Below are positions 50,301 through 56,740 of a stretch of 64,000 nucleotides of DNA, one piece after another. The position numbers and the translations under genes were made by a program. How positions within the stretch are numbered: the first letter of the stretch is position 1; each line of letters begins with the position of its first letter. The notes below the pieces were generated by a model. The model searched no databases and was not told where the DNA came from. It worked only from the letters and a program-made list of their open reading frames with translations. Source of the DNA: Vanessa cardui (lineage: Eukaryota; Arthropoda; Insecta; Lepidoptera; Nymphalidae); contig NC_061141.1 of the NCBI RefSeq assembly GCF_905220365.1, positions 6,703,501 through 6,767,500 on the forward strand, read 5' to 3'.

Positions 50301-52250
50301 TCCTCAAACTTAAGCACCAGGTAGGAGTACCACCAAAGAATAGCAGAAATCGTCATGATAATATAATTATTAATTAGGTTGTTCACGCTTCTGTTTGTCT
50401 AGGGCCCCCACTGCTTTGTGGCCCGGGGGCCTCCAGACCTTTAAATCCGACTCTGCGCAGGTGTGCTCGGAGTCTGTGCACCTGTGCACGGAGTACTGCG
50501 AGGATATGCACTGCACGGCGCGCGCGCGCAGCGTGGGCGCCGTGTCGTCCGACATGGAGGACGAGTCTGCCGACGAGACCGAGGTTTACGTGTCCACGCA
50601 CGCCGAGAACCTCCTGCCCGCCGAGTTCCTCACGCACTTCGACGGCGACCTGCCCGACTACAACGAAACCACCAAGATGCTCGTCGAGGACTTCGCCAAG
50701 GTCATACTCGCTCGCAACTCCACAAATACATAAAAGACAGAAGTAAAATATACGATTCGATATTTGTATTTACAGATGCTGCCGGGGATATGTGGTCTAA
50801 CTGAATCTGGTGGCATGGTGTCCGTTGCAGCTCTGTACCGAGCCACATCTTATACCATCATGAGCACCGATGCGGTCCTCCAAGCTGAGAGCCGACCCCT
50901 TCTCGGCGACCTGCCTTCGAGACATCGGGATGCTCTGCAGGCACTCATACGTCTAGCTGCGGTTGTCCCGACGATTTGGTCCTCACCCAAACACATCTCC
51001 CACCACGCCTTGAGCACTTTGAGCACTCTGGAAAAAACTTCCCCCCTTACACATCAAGTTTTCGGAACTCTAGTCGCCTTAGTTCTCACCGCTCCCTCGT
51101 TATTCTGCAAAACATCCGGCCCCGCACGCCCTACGCACTTGGCGAGACAAATAACGCTAGAGGCGTTCAGAGCGACACTGACCAGAGCCTTGATAGCCAC
51201 CGACGTCAGTTCCTGCACCAGCGAAACCATGGATGGCACGGAACCGACCAGGAAACCAGACTTAGAAAACTTACTATCATTCATGAAGGAACTGCGGAGA
51301 GGAAACCTCGAAATTGAAAAATTAAGTCCAAACGAAGTCTGGGAATGCATAAAGAAGCAGTGTCACAACTTCCTGAGATGTTGCTGTCTTTTCTACCACT
51401 TTTTGAGCGACATCCAACCTCCCACGGAATTGACCGTGGTGGGCGGAGATACCTGGGAGACGATGTGCGGATACCTCGACCTGCCGAGCACGTTCAGGGA
51501 TCTAATCGACAATCTCCTAGCCAGAAAGAAGGCCCTCGCCTGGGCGGAGCTATCGACCGACTGGTTCACCGGCGATCTATCTCCGAAAGTAGTGCTCGAG
51601 CCCAGCGAGCCCCCGCGACTGATCACGCTGCCCGACGACTTCTCGGAGCTAATGAACGTGGTCTCCGAGTTCTCGTGCCCCAATTCGGAGCGGGAGGACA
51701 GCAAGAACCCGACGATGTGCCTCGTCTGCGGCCAGATCCTGTGCTCGCAGAGCTACTGCTGCCAGGTCGAGATACGCAAGGTAACCCGCGGCGCTCGCGC
51801 TTTGCCCGCACGCACGCACAGCGCGAGCGCCGCTCACGACCCCTGCGTCCACAGAGCGGGCGCGGCAACGGCACGGAGCTGGTGGGCGCCGTGGTGGCGC
51901 ACGCGCTGTGGTGCGGCGCGGGCGCGGGCGCCTTCCTGCGCGTGCGCGAGTGCGAGCTGCTGCTACTGGCGGCGCCGGCGCGCGGCGCCATGCTGCCGGC
52001 GCCCTACCTCGACACCTACGGCGAGACCGACCAGGTGCTGCGCCGTAAACCCGCTGGCGTGGCGGAGATTGGCGTCCCCCTAACGATTTATTTGGTATTG
52101 CAGGGCCTCCGGCGCGGGAATCCGCTCCATCTCTGCCCTGAACGCTACGAGCATCTCCGCATGCTGTGGCTGAGCCACGGCATACACGAGAGGATCGCGC
52201 GAGGACTCGACACGAACATGCTGGTCACCACCACCTGGCAAAACATGTGA
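17231..52250 (+). CDS. Ubr1/Ubr2: UBR1/UBR2-type N-recognin E3 ubiquitin ligase (28 coding exons, 1800 aa)
   Basis: Coding exons: 17231-17319, 31036-31220, 32285-32449, 33874-34028, 34814-34956, 35377-35473, 36387-36529, 37037-37150, 37931-38175, 38911-39089, 39717-39914, 39981-40167, 40821-41006, 41753-41901, 42434-42599, 42941-43055, 43719-43930, 44667-44833, 47749-47924, 48009-48100, 48170-48297, 48627-48743, 49394-49623, 50128-50320, 50461-50700, 50776-51780, 51855-52034, 52104-52250. All junctions are AG/GT and phases match; the total is 5403 nt including the stop. Domains: UBR box (about 128-198), ClpS-like N-domain (about 264-327), basic E2-binding helix (about 1055-1097), RING-H2 (1130-1235) and C-terminal autoinhibitory region. 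Such enzymes bind basic (UBR box) and bulky hydrophobic (ClpS domain) N-terminal residues and ubiquitinate the substrate with a Rad6-class E2. Length matches the family (about 1750 aa). C-terminal wording (CLVCG-LCSQSYCCQ, YGETDQGLRRGNPLHL) is closest to UBR2. The first exon and its join are the least certain part. Confidence 0.95.
17331..17612 (+). mobile_element. Non-autonomous Helitron-like element, family B
   Basis: Begins tctatacatataataaaatt, includes the ggctggaccgatttc block and taataaggagtaac, and ends cacagctagtta. The same order of blocks occurs at 29870-30102, so this is a repeated unit. The CTAG(T) end suggests a Helitron-like element, but no rolling-circle replicase gene is present. 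Confidence 0.55.
18017..20934 (+). mobile_element. 2.9-kb TIR DNA transposon, deletion derivative
   Basis: The 24 bases at 18017-18040 are the exact reverse complement of 20911-20934, and nothing else in the intron shows this pairing, so they are read as terminal inverted repeats. The interior carries a decayed ORF (18893-20171) and clusters of a short ctctgg-containing repeat near both ends (18205, 18748-18815, 20713-20815), as expected of transposase-binding subterminal repeats. Flanks are tatgtt on the left and ggttga on the right; I cannot fix a clean target duplication. A family 1 SINE starts about 7 bp beyond the right end. It sits in the first coding intron of the UBR gene, same strand. 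Confidence 0.75.
18893..20171 (+). pseudogene. Decayed transposon ORF with GHGKGAPDGIGA motif
   Basis: The first frame, 18893-19315 (140 aa), is very basic and probably helical or coiled coil (MVNVKRKQTREKRLEKKRQ and EREQSAIRKIWREKTRKHRD), then ends in a stop. A second frame (to 19735) holds WNYHEAGHGKGAPDGIGA and CKRIADKIVALGSDI. A third frame carries GDFVLVEYQINNKKYKYAGV, FLKV, stops at 20048, and continues in the same frame past two stops with FKLNDNDMFDV and VFMKGSQNTLQV to 20171. The order (basic N part, GHGKG motif, VGDFVLV-like C domain) matches uncharacterised repeat-encoded proteins I recall from arthropod genomes, where several hundred residues usually lie between the first two parts. 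Here that core is missing (between about 19315 and 19430) and two frameshifts follow. I do not know the superfamily name. Confidence 0.6.
20942..21244 (+). mobile_element. tRNA-derived SINE, family 1
   Basis: Full-length copy with tRNA-like head (gatggcccaatggttagaac, gggttcaaac) and the usual end caggctgttgttgttgttg. The left flank atggttgac and right flank tatatttgac could be an eroded target duplication. The insertion lies 7 bp outside the right terminal repeat of the TIR transposon. Confidence 0.85.
21945..22112 (+). mobile_element. Non-autonomous Helitron-like element
   Basis: Second copy of the family at 15184-15385: tactaatattataaatgtgaaagtaa, a (CTGT)n run of five units, and the end tagtcgacagctaat. 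It is followed by a TAA microsatellite to about 22130. Confidence 0.6.
22131..23546. other. Intronic AT-rich stretch, nothing recognised
   Basis: Part of the 13.7-kb intron of the UBR gene. Only TG-rich simple sequence near 22840-22880 stands out. Frames such as 22470-22712 minus show no motif. Confidence 0.5.
23547..23805 (+). mobile_element. tRNA-derived SINE, family 3
   Basis: Head ccgacctccgtggtcgagtgg (A box region) and ccaggttcgatcgg (B box region), then the gatgtagaaagacttcattag, gtgctttagctacttacattg body and an ATTT-repeat tail ending about 23805. The wording is that of a widespread lepidopteran SINE. There is one copy here, in the long UBR intron. Confidence 0.75.
24281..24480 (-). 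mobile_element. Truncated copy of short repeat family 2 (SINE-like)
   Basis: Starts with the complement of the A-rich tail (ttttttatatggtgtagg), then ggcggacgagcatatgggcc through tgtagttacaccggctcactcac. The other end of the family is missing. A much smaller diverged fragment lies around 26085-26170 in plus orientation. Confidence 0.75.
24560..24830 (+). repeat. Dispersed repeat, copy 1 of 2
   Basis: Shares block order and many words with 56510-56740: cgatcc-gatta-attcc, ttcgacc, gcgataaagtgata(c)aat, tgttattagaa-tgg(c)gcc. It is non-coding. Two diverged copies 32 kb apart indicate an interspersed element of about 250 bp; class unknown. Confidence 0.5.
24831..27850. other. Intronic AT-rich stretch, no gene seen
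   Basis: Within the long UBR intron. Frames at 25445-25642 and 26855-27154 have no recognisable product or flanking splice logic. Confidence 0.5.
27854..27942. repeat. Foldback element with perfect 28-bp arms
   Basis: Arms 27854-27881 and 27915-27942 are exact reverse complements with a 33-nt spacer containing gagtgacgaaacaatcaccgt. The unusually GC-rich core of the arms (agcgcgcactgg) stands out from the AT-rich surroundings. It looks like a small MITE. Confidence 0.7.
28427..29279. mobile_element. Element with about 140-bp terminal inverted repeats
   Basis: The left end (aaccgacttcaaaaaggagg, then gttatcaattcgtctgtatt and cataacttttcactgggtag) reappears in reverse complement at 29135-29275. 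In between, at 28920-28960, is actagcgacccgccccggc, the usual beginning of another lepidopteran repeat. There is no transposase ORF. It could be a MITE with long arms or two facing copies of one repeat enclosing a third. Confidence 0.65.
29442..29699 (+). mobile_element. Short repeat family 2 (SINE-like) with target duplication
   Basis: Runs from tttggcggtagggctttgtg to tccataaaaaaa. The flanks share aaaaaagtta on both sides, so an A-rich 3' end plus a duplicated target is visible, supporting retroposition. The gggcgatggtgaccactta segment is missing relative to the other copies. Confidence 0.8.
29870..30102 (+). mobile_element. Non-autonomous Helitron-like element, family B
   Basis: Second copy of the element at 17331-17612: tacatataataaaattgatg, gctggaccgattttgaagg, taataaggagtaactta and the terminal ggcgggtacagctagt. 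Confidence 0.55.
30103..31035. other. Last part of the long UBR intron, no feature seen
   Basis: AT-rich and without repeats that recur in this window. The acceptor at its end (acttaaag, 31028-31035) has a weak pyrimidine tract and is inferred from reading-frame continuity. Confidence 0.45.
31957..32249 (+). mobile_element. Short repeat family 2 (SINE-like), full length
   Basis: Complete copy from cttggtggtagggctttgtg to ctataccataaaaaaaa, in the UBR intron before coding exon 3. It is a good reference copy of the family: about 290 bp, A-rich 3' end, no ORF. Confidence 0.85.
32285..34028 (+). CDS. Ubr1/Ubr2: UBR gene, exons 3 and 4: the UBR box
   Basis: Exon 3 (32285-32449) and exon 4 (33874-34028) together encode CGRVFKQGEPAYSCRECG, MDNTCVLCVECFKVSAHRHH, and then GGGGCCDCGDTEAWK to FCDLH. 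This is the zinc-binding UBR box that recognises N-terminal Arg, Lys and His. The Cys/His ligands and the acidic residues after the MDNTC and CDCGD positions are all present, so the type 1 site looks functional. The box is split between two exons that lie between inverted SINE copies. Confidence 0.93.
32683..32957 (-). mobile_element. Short repeat family 2 (SINE-like)
   Basis: Minus-strand copy from aataggttggcggacgagc to ccctaccaccaagtaac, lacking the usual poly(T) start. It lies in the intron between UBR exons 3 and 4, opposite in orientation to the copy at 31957-32249. Confidence 0.85.
33560..33837 (-). mobile_element. tRNA-derived SINE, family 1
   Basis: Minus-strand copy. On the plus strand it starts gctgggctaaaggcctcctc and ends at the complemented head (ccactgggccatctcgac). 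The distal caggctgttg end is truncated. It ends only about 36 bp before UBR exon 4. Confidence 0.85.
34440..34717 (+). mobile_element. tRNA-derived SINE, family 1, with deleted A box
   Basis: Starts gagatggctcagatgattgc: about 25 bp of the head, including most of the A box, are missing, while the B box (gggttcaaaccc) and body are intact. It lies in the intron after UBR exon 4, opposite to the copy at 33560-33837. Confidence 0.85.
34814..36529 (+). CDS. Ubr1/Ubr2: UBR gene, exons 5-7: ClpS-like N-domain
   Basis: Exons 34814-34956, 35377-35473 and 36387-36529. Exon 6 carries CYCTVLYNDETHTFEQV (residues 263-279 with the next codon). This matches the NDE-HT-EQVI core of the ClpS-like domain, which in UBR1/UBR2 binds bulky hydrophobic N-terminal residues. 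Exon 7 continues MKCSHRDSVELVSLIDREGR. Exon 5 ends AT and exon 7 ends AT before GT, both phase 2; the downstream exons restore the frame. Confidence 0.92.
35006..35108 (+). mobile_element. SINE family 1 fragment
   Basis: Only the last third is present (attccaccaacccgcattgg to caggctgtt). It lies in the intron after UBR exon 5. Confidence 0.75.
35971..36269 (-). mobile_element. Short repeat family 2 (SINE-like)
   Basis: Minus-strand copy beginning with a T11 run and atggtataggttggcggacg, ending aaagccaccaccaagtat. It has a small internal duplication near the end (ctcgcacaaagcc twice, 36233-36259). It lies in the intron before UBR exon 7. Confidence 0.85.
37183..37466 (-). mobile_element. tRNA-derived SINE, family 1, with probable target duplication
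   Basis: Minus-strand copy from aacaacaacagcctgtaaat to ctacctcgactc. cacaatacacaa occurs at 37171-37182 and again at 37478-37489, about 10 bp beyond the head, and is probably the duplicated target. It lies in the intron after UBR exon 8. Confidence 0.85.
37566..37861 (+). mobile_element. Short repeat family 2 (SINE-like), full length
   Basis: Complete plus-strand copy from acttggtggtagggctttg to an A12 tail at about 37861. It ends about 70 bp before UBR exon 9. Confidence 0.85.
37931..38175 (+). CDS. Ubr1/Ubr2: UBR gene, exon 9, with Gly/Ala-rich insertion
   Basis: Reads LQSFVSQEQSLRLAVSQVAL, then DEWAAGGGAGGGAGVAAGVM, then DCRMWKAARTAWHRLLIAT and AMAILFTKNYG. The Gly/Ala run sits where mammalian UBR1/2 have an ordinary loop, so it is a lineage-specific low-complexity insertion. 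The preceding acceptor has a G11 run instead of a pyrimidine tract. Confidence 0.9.
41149..41443 (+). mobile_element. tRNA-derived SINE, family 1, flanked by 11-bp target duplication
   Basis: gaactaaaact precedes the element (41138-41148) and follows it (41444-41454) exactly, so both boundaries are fixed. It lies in the intron before UBR exon 14. Confidence 0.92.
41968..42255 (+). mobile_element. tRNA-derived SINE, family 1, flanked by 11-bp target duplication
   Basis: gattttagaat occurs at 41957-41967 and 42256-42266. The body lacks about 10 bp (caacccgcattg region shortened to catgcaacagcg). It lies in the intron after UBR exon 14. Confidence 0.92.
43491..43530. repeat. Perfect 18-bp hairpin with 4-nt loop
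   Basis: gacaaaataattaggtca (43491-43508) pairs exactly with 43513-43530 around aatc. It lies in the intron between UBR exons 16 and 17. Upstream sequence (43260-43440) is less AT-rich and may belong to the same unidentified element. Confidence 0.7.
44054..44560. mobile_element. MITE with about 70-bp terminal inverted repeats
   Basis: The left arm gtctgttcgcgttaagaatg followed by cagtgagttgtcatt and a ccgcccc block is matched in reverse complement by the right arm ending cgcgaacaaac, with a few mismatches. Flanks are ctata on the left and tatag on the right, compatible with a TA target as in Tc1/mariner-type elements. It has an AT-rich core without an ORF and lies in the intron after UBR exon 17. 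Confidence 0.75.
45585..47666 (-). mobile_element. Jockey-clade LINE B inserted into LINE A
   Basis: 5'-truncated non-LTR retrotransposon on the minus strand, 2.08 kb, flanked by ttcatt at 45579-45584 and 47667-47672 (target duplication). Its 3' end is an (AAAT)n tail at 45585-45603. The 5' end lies within the coding region, so the endonuclease domain is absent. Confidence 0.85.
45877..47663 (-). CDS. LINE B reverse transcriptase ORF (5'-truncated)
   Basis: An uninterrupted frame runs to the stop at 45877. It includes about 85 nt upstream of the first Met (47577) that encode the typical CSNPRKFWSFVKTTRGTSS segment, so the true protein began further upstream and the Met is not its start. RT motifs in order: GPDGIPSLFIK, WKIANVIPIFKKGD with NYRPVSIL, QHGFCRGRST, YTDFSNAFDKVNH (catalytic Asp), SGVPQGSHLGPILF, YADD (catalytic Asp pair, YADDIKLYRR), then the LGITIDKKL thumb region. 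These identify the jockey clade. There is no apurinic endonuclease domain because of truncation. No stop or frameshift is seen, suggesting recent insertion. Confidence 0.85.
47749..48297 (+). CDS. Ubr1/Ubr2: UBR gene, exons 19-21: helical region and basic E2-binding segment
   Basis: Exons 47749-47924, 48009-48100 and 48170-48297, separated by very short introns (84 and 69 nt). Exon 21 encodes EKARRAKLAAERRVKLMAQM, matching the basic helix just before the RING of Ubr1 family members that binds the Rad6-class E2 (U2BR). Exon 19 is almost entirely G/C at third positions. The intron after exon 19 holds a C17 run (47930-47946). Confidence 0.9.
48627..50320 (+). CDS. Ubr1/Ubr2: UBR gene, exons 22-24: RING-H2 domain
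   Basis: Exons 48627-48743, 49394-49623 and 50128-50320. Zinc ligands by residue: C1130 and C1133 (VCIMCQEQ), C1190, H1192, H1195 and C1198 (CCGHALHARCW), C1232 and C1235 (YLCPLCERLCN). As in UBR1/UBR2, a long loop separates the first pair from the CxH part; here it contains a Gly/Ala-rich insertion (RRGAGAGGADAAW). This domain recruits the charged E2. Exon 23 is extremely GC-rich. Confidence 0.92.
48774..49062. mobile_element. hAT-type MITE with 8-bp target duplication
   Basis: Begins cagggccgtatttaggggag and ends cctttaaatcggactctg, which are imperfect inverted repeats of hAT type (CAGRG). It is flanked by gcttgatt at 48766-48773 and 49063-49070 exactly. There is no ORF, and the length is 289 bp. 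It lies in the intron after UBR exon 22. Confidence 0.88.
49659..50098 (-). mobile_element. LINE A 3' end, uninterrupted copy
   Basis: Minus-strand copy of the same LINE as 44945-47718. On the plus strand it begins with the complemented tail (caaatcaaatcaaatcaatt) and reaches a coding remnant ending TPSFRLHTVNRTFLGNG, YNKIPENIINLPFSKFKN and SYYSLKEYFLE. It lies in the intron between UBR exons 23 and 24, in inverted orientation relative to LINE A in the intron after exon 18. Confidence 0.85.
50355..50455. mobile_element. hAT MITE remnant next to a 3' splice site
   Basis: Matches the right third of the MITE at 48774-49062 (gttgttcacgcttctgtttg, ggggcctccagacctttaaa, ctctg) and keeps 14 bp that the other copy lacks (ccccactgctttg region). 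The terminal ctctg at 50451-50455 is followed by cgcag and then UBR exon 25. The left part of the element is absent. Confidence 0.85.
50776..52250 (+). CDS. Ubr1/Ubr2: UBR gene, exons 26-28: C-terminal autoinhibitory region
   Basis: Exon 26 (50776-51780) is a single 1005-nt exon, by far the longest. Exons 27 and 28 are 51855-52034 and 52104-52250, with introns of 74 and 69 nt. Visible family signatures are HNFLRCCCLFYHFL, LITLPDDFSELMN, CLVCGQILCSQSYCC, FLRVRECELLLLAAP, PAPYLDTYGETDQ and GLRRGNPLHLCPERY. The cysteine-rich CLVCG-CSQSYCC part with the downstream HALWCG is the UBR C-terminal (autoinhibitory) domain. The stop is TGA at 52248-52250. Confidence 0.95.
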
Positions 52251-54050
52251 AAATGTGACGCCCCCTCGGCATCGTGTGCAGGCGCGACGTGAAGCGATTG
52301 CGGTGCGAGCTCGTAGCGTCGAAGGCGTAACTTTAAGATTGTGAAGAGAATTGATTTCGACAGATATATCCGTTTGATATCTGGGAAAGGCGCTTTGCTT
52401 CGAAAGGCGCATCGAATCGGTTTTTCTTCTCTTAATTTTGGACGTAGTTACGGAAATAATAACTAACTAATTTTGGTCAAAATGTCGTAAATGTTGCATG
52501 CGTGTTACAGATTACTCTTAAAAGTGGCGGTCGCTTTAGCTTTTGTAGGCATATTAATTTTGCCCTACAAATGGCTCATTTTATTTTAAGTTAGTATTAA
52601 AAAAACGTTTTACTGTTTGGTTTCCGAAACTGCGTCCAGTTTTATCAGAAGTCTTTCTTTATTTTAACGTTTTTTACAGAAAATTTTCACGATGTGGTTT
52701 CGTATGGAAATATTACCTTCCAATATGAAACCGCATGTATTGTCCCCAGTTGAAAAATAAACAAGATAATATGTATCGTAAAAGATCTCTCATTATTACC
52801 AAATAGTTAAATATAAATTTCACGATTACGATTACGACTACGATTGAACTGTGATAAGCCGAGATTGGCTTTTAACATATGCACGGACGTGCGTACTCAT
52901 ATTGATAATTTTTCAGAGGGTTAGTTTGTAGATCTTTATAGTAATAATTTATTATTAAGTCCGGATCTAAATTGTGTTATTAGAAATACGTAATACGACT
53001 TCTGGTCTCGTTTCATACTAGCTAAATGTAGAAACAGTGTTTCAAGGACACAGTATAGAATTAGATCGGATGATGCTTGAAATTAATTAAAAACATTTCA
53101 TTTTAAAATTATATATTTTGGTGTAAAACGTGAGATTTTAAAATTCATTCGTTGCCTACTTGTTTAAGATATAGTTGTTGCACAGAGAATAAATAAAATA
53201 ATTAGCTATAAAATATTTAATATAGTTTCAAAAAAGTAATTGGATATTACAACTTGTCTCGATATGCGATAAGAAATAAATCTAAATGTGTACAAGTTTT
53301 GTTGATCGCTGAGGTCATTAGACATACAGACAAAAATAAGCTCTCGAAATTTATGACAAATAAAAATTTTGATTTAACGTATTTATTAAATGTTTGTTAA
53401 TTGTATAATAATTATTGATTAATAATACAAAAATTTTCGTCTAACCCTTTTAAAATAAATTGTTTTCTTTTAATGCAAATTTTGTTTGTAATAATTCCTA
53501 ATGATATACTATAAGTCATATAAAATTGTTATATGTAGAGCCCTAGTCCTACCCACGGGCCCCATTCAAATTGTGTATACGCACAAATTACTTTGTTGAT
53601 ATAAAAGTCTTGTTTAAAAATGTAACAATGAATTTGTATGTTCGTGTTTGCAAATAAATTGATTGCTTCATTTATTTTTGAATTTGTTTTAAATATATCA
53701 TATTTTTTCACATCTTGACATTTAATGTATATAAGTTATTTATAATTTCCAAATTTGCTTAACCAAACTAAAAATAATGATTATTTATTTGCATCTTTTT
53801 ATCAATATAAAAAAATATAACAAAATAGATATCCTGTGAAATTTATATTCCAAAAGTCTTTAAATATTTTATTAAAATACAGTGATTGTAAAAACAGTTT
53901 ATAGTTCGAGAAAATATATGTATAAAAATAATATATATTCAATATGCATATTTTTATAATTATCCGAAAATTTGGTCGTTAAATGAAATCTTTTGTTATA
54001 ATAATTGTATATACATATAATTTTTATTGTGTTCGTGCAATAAAGAACCT
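52251..54050 (+). other. Probable 3' UTR of the UBR gene and intergenic sequence
   Basis: AT-rich with no ORF. Several AATAAA hexamers could end the transcript; the earliest clear one is near 52756 and a later well-placed one (cgtgcaataaagaac) is at 54039-54044. I cannot decide which is used. Confidence 0.4.
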
Positions 54051-54742
54051 AACTTTATTTTTGTGTGATTTCTAATGTAGCTAGTAAAATAGAATAGTCC
54101 TTTAAATATAACGTTCATCATCGCTGAATGGTTGTACAAAGATAACACCAATTAAATCTTATTGTCTATTACATAAGTGTAATTTTCTTTAACTTGCCGT
54201 TATTGCCTTGTAGTGAATTATTTGCACTTAAAATAAACTTTGTATAAAGATTCAAAACTGTTATCACTTGAATTATTAGATAAATGGCTTTTATTTGTGC
54301 CAACGATTTCTCTTAACATTTGAATGTTAAAGTGTTCAAACAGGACTGGCGGCTTTGGCAGACTAATAAAATATCTTGTTAAAATAAATGAAACGAGAAA
54401 AAATTATCCTTTATTATGTAATTAATTCATTTTGAAGATGTTGATTAGTCTTCAAATTAAAGTTATTAAATACGGTATAAATAATTTATTTCTATTATCT
54501 TATAAAAAATAGGGTACCTAATAAGGTTGATCGTAAGAAAAGTCATAAGAATGTTACTTATGAAGAGTTTGTATGAAAAAAGCCCAAAATGTTTAAATGT
54601 GAACTTATAAAATAAAAATTCGTAAAATCGTACACCGTGTTTATATTATGCGATTTCCTTTATACCTTATGGTAATAATGTTTTTTTATCTAAATTCAAA
54701 GCAAACTATTGGTTTCATATAAAATAATAAAAATATATCGTT

Positions 54743-54814
54743 TGACCCCGACGTGATTTGAACACGCAACCTTCTGATCTGGAGTCAGACGCGCTACCGT
54801 TGCGCCACGGAGTC
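54743..54814 (-). tRNA. tRNA-Trp (anticodon CCA)
   Basis: Seventy-two nt on the minus strand, starting gactccgtggcgcaacggta and ending with a B box (gttcaaatc) and cggggtca. The acceptor ends gactccg/cggggtc pair, the D stem/loop contains cgcaacggtagcg, and the anticodon arm ctgactccagatcag places CCA in the loop. No intron. A T-run follows about 9 nt downstream on the minus strand (tatatttttatt), a suitable pol III terminator. Unlike the SINE heads, all four arms are intact. Confidence 0.96.
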
Positions 54815-55039
54815 GATATTTGGAGTGTCGAATTTAGTAAATTCATACATTTGAATTTGTGTTGATTGTACAGAATATATTTTCTAAAAATGTGATGCCC
54901 ACAATAAATAAATGTTGTTAACGAGACTATAACGAAGTTAGTTGGCTTTTTCCGCATTCAGTCAAATGATAATGTAATTTTTCGACAATCTTAAATCTGA
55001 CAAGGACTTGTCATTTTAGAAAGGCCTGTCTATCCTGAG

Positions 55040-55205
55040 GATTGACTTCTTTTACAAAATGTAGGCCGACGAGCAAATGGGCCGAATGGTAAGTGGTATT
55101 TTAAGCCTCATATACATTGGCGCAAAATATTACCTACTCCTAAGATCACACCAATGCGCCAATCTTATGAGCTAAGATGTTGTACCTACTATTACTCTAG
55201 TTCAA
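55040..55205 (-). mobile_element. Degenerate copy of short repeat family 2
   Basis: Diverged match: aggccgacgagcaaatgggc, gaatggtaagtgg, ccaatgcgcc, gagctaagatgtt. The rest is eroded. Confidence 0.5.
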
Positions 55206-56509
55206 ATCCCCTTCTAATCGGAGCAGAACAATACAAAATTCTGTTTTATATATACGTATTTGCGGCTTGCAATGATGATGTATGATCAATGGGTTTTGGC
55301 TTAATTTTGTACATACATATATAAGAACTTATCAAAACCTTTTTACTAGTGAGTATTATTAATTTCCTGAATGCATGCATTTCTTGGTGTTATTATTCCC
55401 TGGAAAAATTGTAAAAAAAATTTTATCTCTTTAAATAATCCAATGTGTGTCTTATGTTGTCTGTGTGTGACATCACGGGCTCAAAACGAATAAAGCGATT
55501 CCTGAAAGGTTTTTATCTGTTCAGTTAAATCATTCAGTTCAAGATAAAGGAATAAAGGGTTCAATTTCTATCTTAATATTCTCAATTAATAATATAAATC
55601 CTTCTTATGATTTATAATTTATTTAAAAATAAAAATAAATTGTATGGTCGATTTTTTTCATATTAATTAAATATGTTAAGTTAATATTAATGTTGTCTAA
55701 AAAGGTTATATTAACAAAAAAGCGAAAATAAAACAAGGACTTGTAACAATTTATTATTTAAAAATGTAATCTCATAACTTAATTATACTTAAAATAGGTA
55801 TTTCTTACATCGCAAGTTTAAAACGAGAACGTTCTTCGATTTTACATGTTATTTTCTTAAATTATTATAAATACAATGTATCTAGCTGCCTGACTTGAAA
55901 CAATTGTTTTGTTTTAATGTAACAATAATTACACATGAAATAAATCGAGATCAATACAGTAATAGGCATCTTTTGAACATCAAACTCTGAGATCGATGAT
56001 GCTTTTTTTCATAATTTGTTTAACACAAAAGCTTTTCAATTAACTACACACCTATAAAGATCAGCTTACGTTAAATATAAAATATAATTATAATATTAGT
56101 AAGTATAAAACCTTACCCTATATTCTTAAATGGAATGGATGCTATTTTAAAGCAAATTAATTTAATACATAGAATAAATATACTAATCATATATATAGTA
56201 AATATCGCAGTTACATTTTCCTCCCGGACACTATTTTCTAGAAAACAAACTTTGAATTATTATTCATTGATTGCAGTGAAGAATCGTCATTATTTTAAGG
56301 CATATCAGACTCAAATTAAATGCCATCTAACTCGGTTGCTTTACAATATGCATTAAAAGTTTTACAAGTAGTTATCATTATAGTTAGTTATCAACGAGTA
56401 GCGAGTACACAATTCAAGAAACAAATCGTTTCTTACAGGTGGCAGATCTATCGACGAGGCATAATAGATTCTACTAACATATAATACCTATGACAAACGA
56501 TCCCGAATA
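55206..56509. other. Gene-free AT-rich stretch
   Basis: No frame with recognisable content on either strand. Nothing that recurs elsewhere in the window. Confidence 0.5.
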
Positions 56510-56740
56510 AATCCGGGTCAACTTCGACTATTCCTTACGAAAATATACATCAGCTAAATCTCGACTGAGGATCAAATCTAATATATCGGCTATCAAACGA
56601 TCCTGATTACATTCCGATCAGACTTCGACCAAATCGCACCTGGATCGTTGTGTTATTAGAATAGAAATGGAATGAACCGCAATGATAAAATTAGGATCGC
56701 GATAAAGTGACAATATGTTAGTAAAATTGACGCCCTGTAT
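56510..56740 (+). repeat. Dispersed repeat, copy 2 of 2
   Basis: Diverged copy of the sequence at 24560-24830: cgatcccgaataaatccggg, a related tandem block cgatcctgattacattccga, then gcgataaagtgacaatatgt and agtaaaattgacgccct. Confidence 0.5.

Noticed and set aside
54715..54957. Minus-strand 80-codon frame containing TPWRNGSASDSRSEGC
   Set aside because: That peptide is simply the translation of the tRNA-Trp gene, a common false ORF.
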